A stretch of DNA of 64,000 nt from Brucella rhizosphaerae (lineage in GTDB: Bacteria > Pseudomonadota > Alphaproteobacteria > Rhizobiales > Rhizobiaceae), in assembly GCF_002252475.1 (NCBI RefSeq), contig NZ_NNRK01000026.1, forward strand, positions 186,001 through 250,000, written 5' to 3'. Of the stretch, positions 52,419 to 61,560 are shown piece after piece (position 1 is the stretch's first letter; each line of letters starts with the position of its first letter). A program made the position numbers and the translations under genes. Under the pieces are notes generated by a model. That model saw only the letters and a list, made by a program, of their open reading frames with translations. It was not told where the DNA came from and made no database searches.

Positions 52419-52741
52419 CACCTGAGCACGCCATTGCGAAACTGCAACGTCAGCTCGCCCGCCACGGTCAGAACGTGGATTTGCGCAAGATCGTCAATGG
52501 TCAGATTCAATCTGAAGCATTGGCGCAGCGGGCTTTCGTTCGTGGCTATAAGCCTGACGAGCTGGTCGGGCCGATCCAGCAAGGCGACCGCATTGTTGTC
52601 TTACTGCCTGACGCGCTCGCTATCAGCTTCAAAAAGGGTGATGCGGTCGTTATCGCGGGTGCCAAGACGAACGTGGAGGCGGCTGAAATCGTACGCATGG
52701 ACGATGTGCCTGTGCGGGTAAACGTGAGGGTTCGAGGATAA
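52415..52741 (+). CDS. Head-tail adaptor-like protein
   Basis: 108 residues. MTPEHAIAKLQRQLARHGQNVDLRKIVNG then a beta-rich part with GDRIVVLLPDALAISFKKGDAVVIAGAKTNVEAAEIVRMD. By size and position it corresponds to the SPP1 gp16-type stopper. Assigned by context. Confidence 0.6.
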   Translation: MTPEHAIAKLQRQLARHGQNVDLRKIVNGQIQSEALAQRAFVRGYKPDELVGPIQQGDRIVVLLPDALAISFKKGDAVVIAGAKTNVEAAEIVRMDDVPVRVNVRVRG

Positions 52742-53454
52742 TGGCAACTGCTACCAAGTTCGAATTCTTTGACCGGGCGATTGCGGTTGCGACAGAAGGC
52801 TTGTCGCAGGAATCCATATCGGCGGCACTTGCCAAGTTTGCCAAGGAAGAGCTGGCAAAGGCTATTCAGTCGGGTGAGGGCAGTCGCTTTTATGAGCGCT
52901 ACGTCAACCGGGTGAAAGATGCGCCTGAAGAAAGCGTATCGGCTCCCGGTCCGATTGTCTATGAGTTCGTCTGGTGGCAGGCCGTTATCAATGAAGCTTT
53001 ATCGGGGTTGCGGGAATATAGCCCGCGCAAGTCTGGCCTCTATCAAGATTCCTTCATTGTGTTGGCCGATCAGCGTCCGGTGATGAACTTTGATGAGATC
53101 TCGGCTGACGCTGAGATTATCATCACCAACGTGCAGCCCTATACGCGCAAGATCCAAGTGGGTGCCATGAAAATGTCAGTCCCGCCACGCCTGTTCGAAC
53201 GTGCGCGACAGCGCATGTTCCGCCGTTTCGGTCAATCCTTCATCAGCGTGCAGGTCAAGTTCCTCAATCTGCCGTCAGGTTTGCATCGCTTGGTTCCGTA
53301 TGTCCTGACCGGACATCAGCGATCGATTGCTACAAAGGCCGTTGCCAGATCAAGCGCGCATCGGGCCGGACGCACCACGCTTGCGCGCCGTAAGGACACT
53401 GAGGCTGGAAAGCCTCTCACCTATCCATCACTGGTTATCAATCTGGTCCGCTGA
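52741..53454 (+). CDS. Tail completion / HK97 gp10-like protein
   Basis: 237 residues, longer than the usual gp10 (about 150). Central segment SGLREYSPRKSGLYQDSFIVLADQRPV and YTRKIQVGAMKMSVPPRLFERARQRMFRRFGQSF fit the gp10-like tail completion fold. The C-terminal 70 residues are basic and loosely conserved. Shares a stop/start base with the previous gene. Role by position: joining of tail to head. Confidence 0.7.
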   Translation: MATATKFEFFDRAIAVATEGLSQESISAALAKFAKEELAKAIQSGEGSRFYERYVNRVKDAPEESVSAPGPIVYEFVWWQAVINEALSGLREYSPRKSGLYQDSFIVLADQRPVMNFDEISADAEIIITNVQPYTRKIQVGAMKMSVPPRLFERARQRMFRRFGQSFISVQVKFLNLPSGLHRLVPYVLTGHQRSIATKAVARSSAHRAGRTTLARRKDTEAGKPLTYPSLVINLVR

Positions 53455-53456
53455 TC

Positions 53457-53870
53457 ATGGCAACACCACAAACATTTGAGCCGATTGAGGATTTCCTCAA
53501 ATCGCAATGGACCGACACGCCTCTGGTTTTCGAGAATGAAGACTGGCCGACGCCCGACGAGCCTGAACCGTTCGTCTTTGTCGAGATCTTCGGTGATCTT
53601 ATGGACCAAGCCTCAATCGGTGCCGAAACACAGGCGGCAAACCGCTGGCGTGAAAATGGTCAGCTGAGTCTGCACGTGCTGGTTCCGCGAGGTGGCGGAA
53701 CGCGCAAAGCACGCCAATTATCCCGCCAGCTGTATGATCTGTTTCGCGGGCAGGAAATCGGAGCAATCCGGTTCGGAATGGCTTCTATCGGGGCAGGTGA
53801 ACCCGGTGAAATGGACGGCAATTACTACCGCATGACCGTGACCATCGATGTGGAACGGGATGAAGGCTAA
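53457..53870 (+). CDS. Tail terminator-like protein (DUF4128-type)
   Basis: 137 residues. FVEIFGDLMDQASIGAETQAANRWRENGQLSLHVLVPRGGGTRKARQLSRQLYDLFRGQEIGAIRF matches the DUF4128 / tail terminator layout that caps the tail tube. Immediately before the tail tube gene. Confidence 0.7.
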   Translation: MATPQTFEPIEDFLKSQWTDTPLVFENEDWPTPDEPEPFVFVEIFGDLMDQASIGAETQAANRWRENGQLSLHVLVPRGGGTRKARQLSRQLYDLFRGQEIGAIRFGMASIGAGEPGEMDGNYYRMTVTIDVERDEG

Positions 53871-53942
53871 GGCCTCATAGCATCGCCAGCGCCGTTCGGC
53901 GTTGGGCATTTCTCAACAATCAAACATTATGGAGATGAGGCC

Positions 53943-55409
53943 ATGGACAGCAATCGGCTGCGCATGACTTGGACTGACGAACTCACGCCCGGTGTAGTTC
54001 CGGCAAACCCGCGCATGCGTGTTGTTCGTCTGACTGGTGAATCTTTGCAATATAAGCCGGTCTTCATCAACTCGGAAGAAATCCGCTCCGATCGCATGAA
54101 CTCTGATCCGATCATGGTCAATGTGCAGTCGCAGGGGGCGGTCAATGGCGAGTTGTCCTATCCGCCTGAAGGCAGCCCGTTCTCCAGCTGGCTTCGTTCG
54201 CTCATGTCTGCGCCGTGGTCGCTTCGACCTTTCCGCGACAATGATGGTGCTGCCGCAAGCGTCATAACCGGCGTAGCAGCTGCGACCGGCGTTGTAACAG
54301 TGACTGCAGGTGCAGTCTTTGGCGTCGGCCACCTTGTTCGCCTGACTGGCTTTGGCGAAGCCGATAACAACGGCTTGTTTCGCGTCACCACTGGATCCGG
54401 CACGGTTCCTGCGGTTGGGGCTGACAAGCTGGAAGATGAGGCGGCACCACCTGCGACCGCTCGCATTGCTGTAGTCGGCTTTGAAGGTGCGGCGGCGGAT
54501 CTGAAAACGGTTGCAGATGGCCTGACCTCGGCAGCGCTCAATTTCACATCACTCGGCTTGAAGGTCGGGCAGTGGATCAAGATTGGTGGCACGGGTGCTG
54601 CTTATCGGTTCGACGCTGAAGCCCTCAACACCTTTGTTCGCGTTACGGCTATTGCTGCCAATAAGCTCACGCTTGATAATCTGCCGGTTGCATGGGTTGT
54701 CAACGCTGGCGCAGGCAAGACAGTCCGCGTGTTCTTTGGCGATACAATCCGCAACGGGGTGGATCTCTTCACCGGTACGCTCGAACGTGGCTTCATGAGC
54801 CAATCCCAGCCAACCTACATCGCGCAAAACTCCATGGCGGTAGCACAAGGTGAGTTCACCTTTGAGGCTGAACAGATCGCCAAGTGGGTGATGACATTTA
54901 ACGGAACGACTGGTTCTGAATCCATCGTGTCGCTCGATGACACGCCGGATCCCGAAACCAGTAATCCTGTCATGGCGGCGGCGGTCAATGTTGGTCGCAT
55001 TGCCGAAAATGGCGTGGCGGTAGGTGGTCCGAACTTCGTCCGCAGCTTCAAAGTGTCAGTGAACAACAATCTGCGCATGATCAATGCGATCCGCAGCGAT
55101 GACAAGGTCGGGCCAGTCGCCATCGGGCAGGGCAGCTTTGACGTGCAGGTTGAGGTGGAAACCTATTTCGGCTCCGATGCGCTGTTGTCGAAGCTCTTTG
55201 CAGGAGCACCTACGAACATCAGTACCCGCATTGAGAAAAACCAGCAGGCGCTGATTTTTGCGGTGCCTCGCTACGTTTACACCGATGGCGCGGTGTCAGC
55301 GGGTGGTAAAAATCAGGATCTGATGCTGCCGCTCACCGGGCAGGCCAGCAAGGATACGCTGACTTCGGCGCATCTGATCATTGATCGTCTCGAATATTAC
55401 GAAAAGTAA
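53943..55409 (+). CDS. Tail tube (major tail) protein
   Basis: 488 residues. MDSNRLRMTWTDELTPGVVPANPRMRVVRLTGESLQYKPVFINSEEIRSDRM is the phage tail tube family start (PF18906 type), and the C-terminal FDVQVEVETYFGSDALLSKLF... repeats the tube fold. It is large, with an inserted domain around residues 90-260 rich in Gly/Ala and beta structure. Forms the stacked rings of the tail. Confidence 0.85.
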   Translation: MDSNRLRMTWTDELTPGVVPANPRMRVVRLTGESLQYKPVFINSEEIRSDRMNSDPIMVNVQSQGAVNGELSYPPEGSPFSSWLRSLMSAPWSLRPFRDNDGAAASVITGVAAATGVVTVTAGAVFGVGHLVRLTGFGEADNNGLFRVTTGSGTVPAVGADKLEDEAAPPATARIAVVGFEGAAADLKTVADGLTSAALNFTSLGLKVGQWIKIGGTGAAYRFDAEALNTFVRVTAIAANKLTLDNLPVAWVVNAGAGKTVRVFFGDTIRNGVDLFTGTLERGFMSQSQPTYIAQNSMAVAQGEFTFEAEQIAKWVMTFNGTTGSESIVSLDDTPDPETSNPVMAAAVNVGRIAENGVAVGGPNFVRSFKVSVNNNLRMINAIRSDDKVGPVAIGQGSFDVQVEVETYFGSDALLSKLFAGAPTNISTRIEKNQQALIFAVPRYVYTDGAVSAGGKNQDLMLPLTGQASKDTLTSAHLIIDRLEYYEK

Positions 55410-55501
55410 TCAAAGTTCCCGCCGATACGGGTTTCGCGCGAAAACAGCGCGGGTTGCGGTGTCGGACGCTTCCCGCGCTACCTTCCGACAAAGGTCATTA
55501 A

Positions 55502-55921
55502 ATGAAAAAAGTTATCAAACTTGCCAGCCTGAAGGCTGACGTAACTCTCGAAGCGGATGGCGAATGGATCCCAGTCAAAAACTGGCCAGGCATTGGCGAT
55601 CTTCCGGGGTTGGGCTTTAAGGTGCGCTCGACCAATTATCCAGAATATCTGACGGCGAAGAATAACCTTCAGATACAGATTGCCCAGAAGCACGGCAATG
55701 ATCATGCTCCCCATGATGAGCTGAACGCCGCAGATGGTGAACTCGCCACGGATCACCTGCTTTTGGATTGGCGCGGACTCGATGAGAAATACTCTCGCGA
55801 AACTGCACTCGCTTTACTGACCTCGCCTGAAGGCCGCATATTCCGCAATATGGTCTATTGGTGTGCGGGGCAAGTAGGCAAGCGACAGGTCGAGTTTCTG
55901 GAAACCGCAGAAAAAAACTAA
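55502..55921 (+). CDS. Tail assembly chaperone G
   Basis: 139 residues in frame 0, ending at TAA 55919-55921. MKKVIKLASLKADVTLEADGEWIPVKNWPGIGDLPGLGFKVRSTNYPEYLTAKNNLQIQI is tail-chaperone-like. The slippery heptamer A AAA AAC (55912-55918) sits right at the stop, with a stem-loop 9 bases downstream. A fraction of ribosomes should shift to -1 and make the longer G-T protein. Positioned directly before the tape measure, as in lambda gpG/gpGT. Confidence 0.85.
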   Translation: MKKVIKLASLKADVTLEADGEWIPVKNWPGIGDLPGLGFKVRSTNYPEYLTAKNNLQIQIAQKHGNDHAPHDELNAADGELATDHLLLDWRGLDEKYSRETALALLTSPEGRIFRNMVYWCAGQVGKRQVEFLETAEKN

Positions 55922-56271
55922 GAAGCGCCTTCCGCTATCAGCTCACGCGGAAGGGGCACGACGACTGGTTGACCAAACTGCGCGCAGTTGAGCCGGAAGC
56001 TTTTGCGGCTGTTCCGGCTCCTGCGCCGCCATCTGAAGCTGATGGGCCGGAATGGTATGCCTATTATATTCGGGCGTGGCAGTTCCTGCGGTATGATCGG
56101 CAGTATGGAGCGTTCGGTGGCGAAAGCCCGATCAGTTTTCAGGCAATCGACATATATGCACGGCGTTATTCAATTGAAGGCATCGCGTTTGATGTTTTCA
56201 GAGCGCTCGTATCAGCGGTCGATGCGGAATGGCTCAATCATGTAGCTGAAATTCAGAACTCGAAATCCTGA
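55502..56271 (+). CDS. Tail assembly chaperone G-T fusion (programmed -1 frameshift)
   Basis: The -1 frame from 55918 continues LRSAFRYQLTRKGHDDWLTKLRAVEPEAF to a stop at 56269-56271, giving a 256-residue fusion of G with the T domain (117 residues). The T part alone could in principle start at 55858, but it lacks a ribosome site. In siphoviruses the G-T fusion carries tape measure-binding and tube-recruiting functions. Joined coordinates are 55502-55918 and 55918-56271. Confidence 0.75.
55912..55954 (+). promoter_or_regulatory. -1 frameshift signal: slippery heptamer and stem-loop
   Basis: A AAA AAC at 55912-55918, then nine bases, then CCTTCCGC (55928-55935) pairing with GCGGAAGG (55947-55954). 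This is the classical arrangement for efficient -1 shift. Confidence 0.85.
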
Positions 56272-56274
56272 TCA

Positions 56275-56604
56275 TCACGGGAAATCCGGCCAGTACTGTG
56301 GGTTGTAAGGCTTGCGTATAGGGGAGTCTGGCGACCTCTCGTCGTACAAATCTTTGAATGCGCGAAATTCTGGAAGTTTTTCTGCGCATTCAAGTCCTGT
56401 CTTGACGCTTTTGTTGGTGAGTACGAGAGAGCTGCCTCGCACATTTTTCATTACTTGCGAGCAGATCGCGAACTCTATCTCGCGATTGGCTTTGGCCCTC
56501 GATGCTTCTCTCTCCATTTTTTCAACATAGAGAAAACTGCCTAATCCTAACGCAACCATGCCTATCAGGCAAAAGGCGACCGTTACCCTTTGAGTGTCAT
56601 CCAT
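56275..56604 (-). CDS. Minus-strand membrane protein inserted in the late operon (moron candidate)
   Basis: 109 residues from ATG 56604, with GGGGGA at seven bases upstream. MDDTQRVTVAFCLIGMVALGLGSFLYVEKME: one membrane helix at residues 8-27, then a soluble, charged part with two cysteines (AICSQVMKNV, ECAEKLPEF) and a Pro-rich end. It is the only gene facing the other way among about 20 late genes, between the chaperone and tape measure genes. Probably a lysogenically expressed accessory gene; function unknown. Confidence 0.7.
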   Translation of the reverse strand: MDDTQRVTVAFCLIGMVALGLGSFLYVEKMEREASRAKANREIEFAICSQVMKNVRGSSLVLTNKSVKTGLECAEKLPEFRAFKDLYDERSPDSPIRKPYNPQYWPDFP

Positions 56605-56684
56605 CGAAATTCCCCCGCTGACTTAGCGCTTCTAAAGCCGATCGGCAGAAGCTTAGGCGATTCTCAAATCGAGGGCTAAATCTC

Positions 56685-59600
56685 ATGACAATTCAATTGA
56701 GTTCGCTTCGTGTTGCGGCTGACTTTGATCCTACCAGCTATACGCGTGGTATGGATCAGAAGATCGCGGCAGATAAGGCTGGTGCGGAATCCAGTAAGTC
56801 CGTTGGTGCTGCTCTGGCGCAAGCAGATGCCGCGATGGAAAAGACTTCGAATGGGTCTGTAAGACTGAGCCGTGCTCTGGTCGATGGTTATGCAAATGCA
56901 GCCAAATTCGAAAGCACGATGCGTTCCCTTGGTCGTAGCGTTGATCGTGGGATGGGGCTAGATCGGGCGAGTATTCTGCTTGATGCCGCTTACAAGAAAT
57001 ATGGGCTAGTAGCCGATTCAATGAGCCTTGTTAAACAAGGTCATGTGCAGTTGGTGCCATTGGTTTCATCGCTCAATCAGCGTTTGGAAATTCAGGCGGC
57101 TGTAGCGCAACGTGCAAGTGAAGCTGCAAAAAAGTTAGCTTCTGCTCAGGCATCCCAGCTATCCATAAATAGCCGACTTGGTGTTGTTGATATTGGAGCA
57201 TCAAGCGGACGTGGTGACGACGTTGCCGCATATGGTCGCGAACTGGACGGCTTGCGAGCAAAGTTCAACCCGCTGTTCGCAGCAAGTCAACAGTATAATC
57301 AGGTCGTTGAAGAGATACAGCGAGCCCATGCTGTCGGTGCGATATCTGCGGATGAAATGGCTGCGGCCCTTCAGCGGGAAACATTGGCAGCCCAGAACAG
57401 TGTAACTGCAATTCGCCAGCGTAATGCATCTATGGCTCAGGCATCCCAGATGGCTTTTAACAAGCAGCTTGGGGTCATGGATCGGGGTGATAATGGCGCC
57501 CGTGAAAGCGATATTGTAGCTTATGGCCGTCAACTCGACGACTTGAGAGCAAAATATAATCCGCTCTATGCTGCCATCCAGCAGTATAAGATCGCGCAAG
57601 CTGACATCCGCGAAGCTCATGCAGTTGGTGCGATATCCGTTGATGAGATGACGTCTGCGCTTAACCGGGAACGCAAGGCGGCTTTGGAAAGTGTCGCGGC
57701 GCTCAAGCAGCGCGGAAATGCTTCATCTGGCGGACCGCGAAGCTATCAGACATCGAACATTGCTGCTCAGTTTCAGGATATTGCCGTCACATCGGCGATG
57801 GGAATGTCGCCTATCCAGATTGCATTGCAGCAAGGAACGCAGCTCTCAGCAGTATTTAATGAAATGGGACGTGGCAGAGATGTAATTACCGGCATTGGTC
57901 AGGCGTTTTTGTCGATCATTAGTCCTGTATCATTGGTGACCATTGGAACGATCGCTGCCGGTGCTGCACTGCTGCAATATGTATCTTCATCGATCCAAGT
58001 GAAGTCCGTTGACGAAATATTGGAGAAGCACGAACAGAATATCAAACGACTTGGTCCGGCATATGAAGAGGCCCTTGAAAAGCAGAAGAAATACACTGTT
58101 GAAAGCCCGCTTGTTGTAAATATCGACCTGAAGGAAGATCAGCGGCAGGCCATCGAGCGGCGAGCTAAAGAGGCTCGTGTTGCCATGGACAGAATCATCG
58201 CTGGAACATGGCAGGATGTGGGTGGCGACCAGAATGTTCTTTCCAGAGCATTCCAGCCTGCGGAACAGGCAATAAATGAATTCATTCGTAGCGTTCGAGC
58301 TGGCGAGCCACAAGTTGCCCGCTTCCGGGAAGAAATAGGTCGGCTTGCTCAAAGCAGTCAGCTTACAAGCTCGGGTGCTAAATCTCTGATTGAGTACTCC
58401 CAGAGTGCTTATGAGGCGGAAAGCAAGCTTGCGGACGTAGCGGGTACGGTTGATAAATATGCAGCATCTATTCAGAATGTGGAAACTGCACTCCATCGAC
58501 TGCAACCTAATCGCGCAAATGGCGAAATTCAGGCTTTGTGGGAGAAGTTTAAAGGCGGTGAGATCAGCGCGAAAGCACTTTTCACTGCAATCAATAATCT
58601 ATCCTTTGCCAGCCCAGATTTACGCGTAGCACGCGGAGAAATCCTCTCGCTTGTCGAGGCAATGCAGCTTGCCAAGGAAACGGCAACCGGCTTTGCAAAC
58701 AGCACACCAAAAAGCGATCTTGGTTACGATCCTTCTGGATCTGAACGCCCTCTGTCATCAGGGGCATTTAACCGTCGCTTCGGTGCGGAAAACGATGCTC
58801 TTAGCAAGCTCCAAAGCCAAAAGAGGGAATTGGAAAAACAGCCTAAGAAATCCGCTTCCGAACGTCAGACCGAACGTGATGCCAATGCTTATCGAGATTT
58901 GGTGAAATCCGCACAGGATCGCATTGATCAGATGGGTCTGGAAGAACAGCTCGTTGGCAAGACCGGCGTGGCTGCTGATGCGTATCGTATGAAACTTGAG
59001 CTGATCCAGAAAGCAACTGACAAAGGCAGGACGCTATCGGAGGATCATCGCATAGAGCTGGAAAACCTTGCATCCTCGTATGGGAAGGTTGCCGAACGTG
59101 TTGCGGCGCTATCTCTCGCGGAAGAACTTCGGTTCGAACGCGAGCAGCTTTTCCGCAGTCCCACTGAACAGCGGGTGTCTTCAACGCTTCGCAGCTCTGG
59201 CATAGATCCGCTTTCCAGTCAGGGGCAATTGCTCGCTGGACAGATCCGATTGAACGAGCAGCTCGCAGAAAACAGGGATATGGCGCTGAGCTTCGGCCAA
59301 TCTCTGGTTAGTGCGTTCGATGATGGCAAGATCACTCTGGAAGAACTTGGAAAAGCCGGTTTAGGCGTTCTCGACCGCCTGATTGATAAGATGCTGAATG
59401 ACTTAATCAACGCCATTATGCAGGTCGGACAAGCTGGAGCGGGTCTCGGCGGTGGCGGTGGTGGCATTCTTGGCGGCTTGCTGGGTGGCCTGTTCGGTGG
59501 TGGCGGCAGCGGTTCCGGACTTGGATATTTCCCGCCTGCACCATCGATGGGCGTCGGCCTTTATGCCAAGGGCGGTGTTTTTCCGGGTGGTTTGAAGTCA

Positions 59601-59930
59601 TTCAGCGGCAATTTCACCAATCAGGTTGTTTCCAAGCCTACCACTTTTGCGTTTGCGAAAGGGGTTGGCCTGATGGGTGAGGCTGGCGCTGAAGCAATTA
59701 TGCCATTGACCCGTGGCAGCGATGGCAGCCTTGGGGTTCGAAACTTTGGCAGATCCTCCGGATCTGGAACGTCAGGCGAGGCTGGTGAAAGCCGAACCGT
59801 CATTTTGGTGGAAATGGCCCCGGATCTGGTCGCCAGCATCCTTGAAAAGAGTGGCAAGCAGACCGTGACCATCATGCAGTCAAACGAAGATGCTCGGCAG
59901 AACCGGCAACAAAACGGTGATTCATGGTAG
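56685..59930 (+). CDS. Tail tape measure protein
   Basis: 1081 residues, so a tail of roughly 160 nm if the usual 1.5 Angstrom per residue holds. N-terminal part is coiled and helical. Residues about 152-247 and 249-344 are a tandem duplication with a 97-residue period (RAKFNPL and RAKYNPL, AHAVGAIS twice). Hydrophobic helices lie around 400-440 (LSIISPVSLVTIGTIAAGAALL), needed for DNA ejection. C-terminal GGGGG/GLGG stretch and YAKGGVFPGG ... GEAGAEAIMPLTRGSDGSLGV are the family-typical tail end. Confidence 0.93.
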   Translation: MTIQLSSLRVAADFDPTSYTRGMDQKIAADKAGAESSKSVGAALAQADAAMEKTSNGSVRLSRALVDGYANAAKFESTMRSLGRSVDRGMGLDRASILLDAAYKKYGLVADSMSLVKQGHVQLVPLVSSLNQRLEIQAAVAQRASEAAKKLASAQASQLSINSRLGVVDIGASSGRGDDVAAYGRELDGLRAKFNPLFAASQQYNQVVEEIQRAHAVGAISADEMAAALQRETLAAQNSVTAIRQRNASMAQASQMAFNKQLGVMDRGDNGARESDIVAYGRQLDDLRAKYNPLYAAIQQYKIAQADIREAHAVGAISVDEMTSALNRERKAALESVAALKQRGNASSGGPRSYQTSNIAAQFQDIAVTSAMGMSPIQIALQQGTQLSAVFNEMGRGRDVITGIGQAFLSIISPVSLVTIGTIAAGAALLQYVSSSIQVKSVDEILEKHEQNIKRLGPAYEEALEKQKKYTVESPLVVNIDLKEDQRQAIERRAKEARVAMDRIIAGTWQDVGGDQNVLSRAFQPAEQAINEFIRSVRAGEPQVARFREEIGRLAQSSQLTSSGAKSLIEYSQSAYEAESKLADVAGTVDKYAASIQNVETALHRLQPNRANGEIQALWEKFKGGEISAKALFTAINNLSFASPDLRVARGEILSLVEAMQLAKETATGFANSTPKSDLGYDPSGSERPLSSGAFNRRFGAENDALSKLQSQKRELEKQPKKSASERQTERDANAYRDLVKSAQDRIDQMGLEEQLVGKTGVAADAYRMKLELIQKATDKGRTLSEDHRIELENLASSYGKVAERVAALSLAEELRFEREQLFRSPTEQRVSSTLRSSGIDPLSSQGQLLAGQIRLNEQLAENRDMALSFGQSLVSAFDDGKITLEELGKAGLGVLDRLIDKMLNDLINAIMQVGQAGAGLGGGGGGILGGLLGGLFGGGGSGSGLGYFPPAPSMGVGLYAKGGVFPGGLKSFSGNFTNQVVSKPTTFAFAKGVGLMGEAGAEAIMPLTRGSDGSLGVRNFGRSSGSGTSGEAGESRTVILVEMAPDLVASILEKSGKQTVTIMQSNEDARQNRQQNGDSW

Positions 59931-60556
59931 ATGTTGTCAATCTTCCGTTGGTGCCTTTTGCGCAGTGCGAATTTGATCCAATCCGTCCTTCCAATACTGA
60001 GCGTATGGAGGGGCGGCGGGTCGAAAGCCAGTCAACAGGAACGCCATACTGGACTGCGAAATACCGGACTGGCTTTCTCACACGAGAGCAGTCTGGGCTT
60101 ATGTCGGCGTTTCGGACGCTCTGTGCAGACAATGGCGGGGTATTCCTCGCTTATGACATTGATCGACAGAAGCCGCTGAGGTATCTCGGAGGCTTTCCAG
60201 CCGGGTTTAACGGGCAGGGCAATGTCCGATCCTTCATAAACTCGCGTTCTGTTGATGTTGACGGCCTGCCTGCTAACTTTGAGTTGGTTCCGGGCGATTA
60301 TCTTGAGATCTGGCGCACATTGCTTGTGCGTTCTCTCCATCTGGTGACGCAACCTGTTATCGCCAGTGCAGCCGGACGGGCCACGGTGAACTTCAACTAT
60401 CCGATTGATTTGCAGCACTTCAAGGTGCCGTGTTCGGTTCATTTCGAGCGGGCGTCTTGCCTGATGCAGATTGATCCCGGCAGCTGGTCTGCATCGAAAT
60501 CTATGCAGGATCGGCCTGTCAGCTTCTCTGCAACGGAGATGTTCTTCTATGAGTAA
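59924..60556 (+). CDS. Distal tail protein-like
   Basis: 210 residues. MVDVVNLPLVPFAQCEFDPIRPSNTERMEGRRVESQSTGTPYWTAKYRTGFL then GYLEIWRTL-type region. Placed after the tape measure, where lambda gpM or SPP1 Dit lies. The family name is not recalled; position and overlap with the tape measure (7 bases) support a tail-tip role. Confidence 0.7.
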   Translation: MVDVVNLPLVPFAQCEFDPIRPSNTERMEGRRVESQSTGTPYWTAKYRTGFLTREQSGLMSAFRTLCADNGGVFLAYDIDRQKPLRYLGGFPAGFNGQGNVRSFINSRSVDVDGLPANFELVPGDYLEIWRTLLVRSLHLVTQPVIASAAGRATVNFNYPIDLQHFKVPCSVHFERASCLMQIDPGSWSASKSMQDRPVSFSATEMFFYE

Positions 60557-61139
60557 CAGTGTCGATCCGCAGGTGAAGACGCTAGTCGACAGGGGTGACT
60601 TGGTCCGTTTGGATCTGATCCGCTTCGATTTACCGGGACGTTCGGTCGGATATCACCGGGGCGGGCGTCCTTACACCTATAATGGTCTCAAGTACTTGCC
60701 GAACCGCTTTCTGGAATCGGGAGGTGCCACAAGTGCGGTAGGCGTAGGCGTCACCACGCGTACGATTAAGTTCTCTAATATCCCCACGCAGGATCCTGAC
60801 GATCTGATCGCAAAGATTGAGCAATTTGATTACCTCAATGCGCCTGTCATCATCAGTCATGTTGCGGGGATCCGTGGAACGGATGAGGTCGTCGGAATTC
60901 TGATCTCCAACATCTATGAAATCGACAAGGTCACTTATCCGAAGGGTGCGCAGCAAAGTGACGGCACGCGCAGCCTCACCATCAAGATTGACTTGCAGCC
61001 TCCGGGGCGCTCTGCGCGCGGGGCAACTCTTGCCAAGCGCTCTCAGGCCGAACAGCAGTTCGATAATGATGCGAACGATACTTGCCTTGAATATGCATCG
61101 GTCACCGCGACTGATGTGGAAGAGTGGGGGCAGCGATGA
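60549..61139 (+). CDS. Phage minor tail protein L-like (BR0599 family type)
   Basis: 196 residues from ATG 60549. MSNSVDPQVKTLVDRGDLVRLDLIRFDLPGRSVGYHRGGRPYTYNGLKYLPN followed by SGGATSAVGVGVTTRTIKFSN and VVGILISNIYEIDKV. Order M-like, L-like, K-like, J-like is that of siphovirus tips. The gene overlaps its neighbours at both ends. Confidence 0.7.
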   Translation: MSNSVDPQVKTLVDRGDLVRLDLIRFDLPGRSVGYHRGGRPYTYNGLKYLPNRFLESGGATSAVGVGVTTRTIKFSNIPTQDPDDLIAKIEQFDYLNAPVIISHVAGIRGTDEVVGILISNIYEIDKVTYPKGAQQSDGTRSLTIKIDLQPPGRSARGATLAKRSQAEQQFDNDANDTCLEYASVTATDVEEWGQR

Positions 61140-61537
61140 GCCGCTTTGAAACCATGATGCCGGTTTTGCAGGCTGAACTCGAAAAGCCGTATGTGTTCGG
61201 TGAATCGGATTGTTTCTTTTTGGGTTGCCAGATGGCTGATGCCTTCGAGCCGTCACGCGAGATGACATTCTCTTATTGGCAATCATACAAGACGCTGCCT
61301 GGTGCGCAGCGCGCTTTGCGCAAGCGGGGCCACAAAAGCCTCACATCTTTCTTTGAGCAGCATCTGGAGCGCGTTTCACCTGCTCAAGCGCAAGTTGGCG
61401 ATATCGTCGTCATTCTTATTGAGAATGGCGAGCATGTTGGCATTTGTCTTGGCGCATCAGGCCGCTTCGTTACCAAGACTGCTGACGGCCCCAGCTATCA
61501 CCGCATGGCGGATTGCATCGCAGCCTTTCGGACCTGA
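61136..61537 (+). CDS. Tail tip NlpC/P60-like protein (DUF6950 type)
   Basis: 133 residues from ATG 61136. The Cys in YVFGESDCFFLGC and the His in ENGEHVGICLG fit a NlpC/P60 Cys/His pair, as in lambda gpK, which cuts peptidoglycan for DNA entry. DUF6950-like. Overlaps the previous stop by ATGA and lies immediately before the tip protein gene. Confidence 0.75.
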   Translation: MSRFETMMPVLQAELEKPYVFGESDCFFLGCQMADAFEPSREMTFSYWQSYKTLPGAQRALRKRGHKSLTSFFEQHLERVSPAQAQVGDIVVILIENGEHVGICLGASGRFVTKTADGPSYHRMADCIAAFRT

Positions 61538-61560
61538 TCTGAACAACAGGTAAAATCCTA

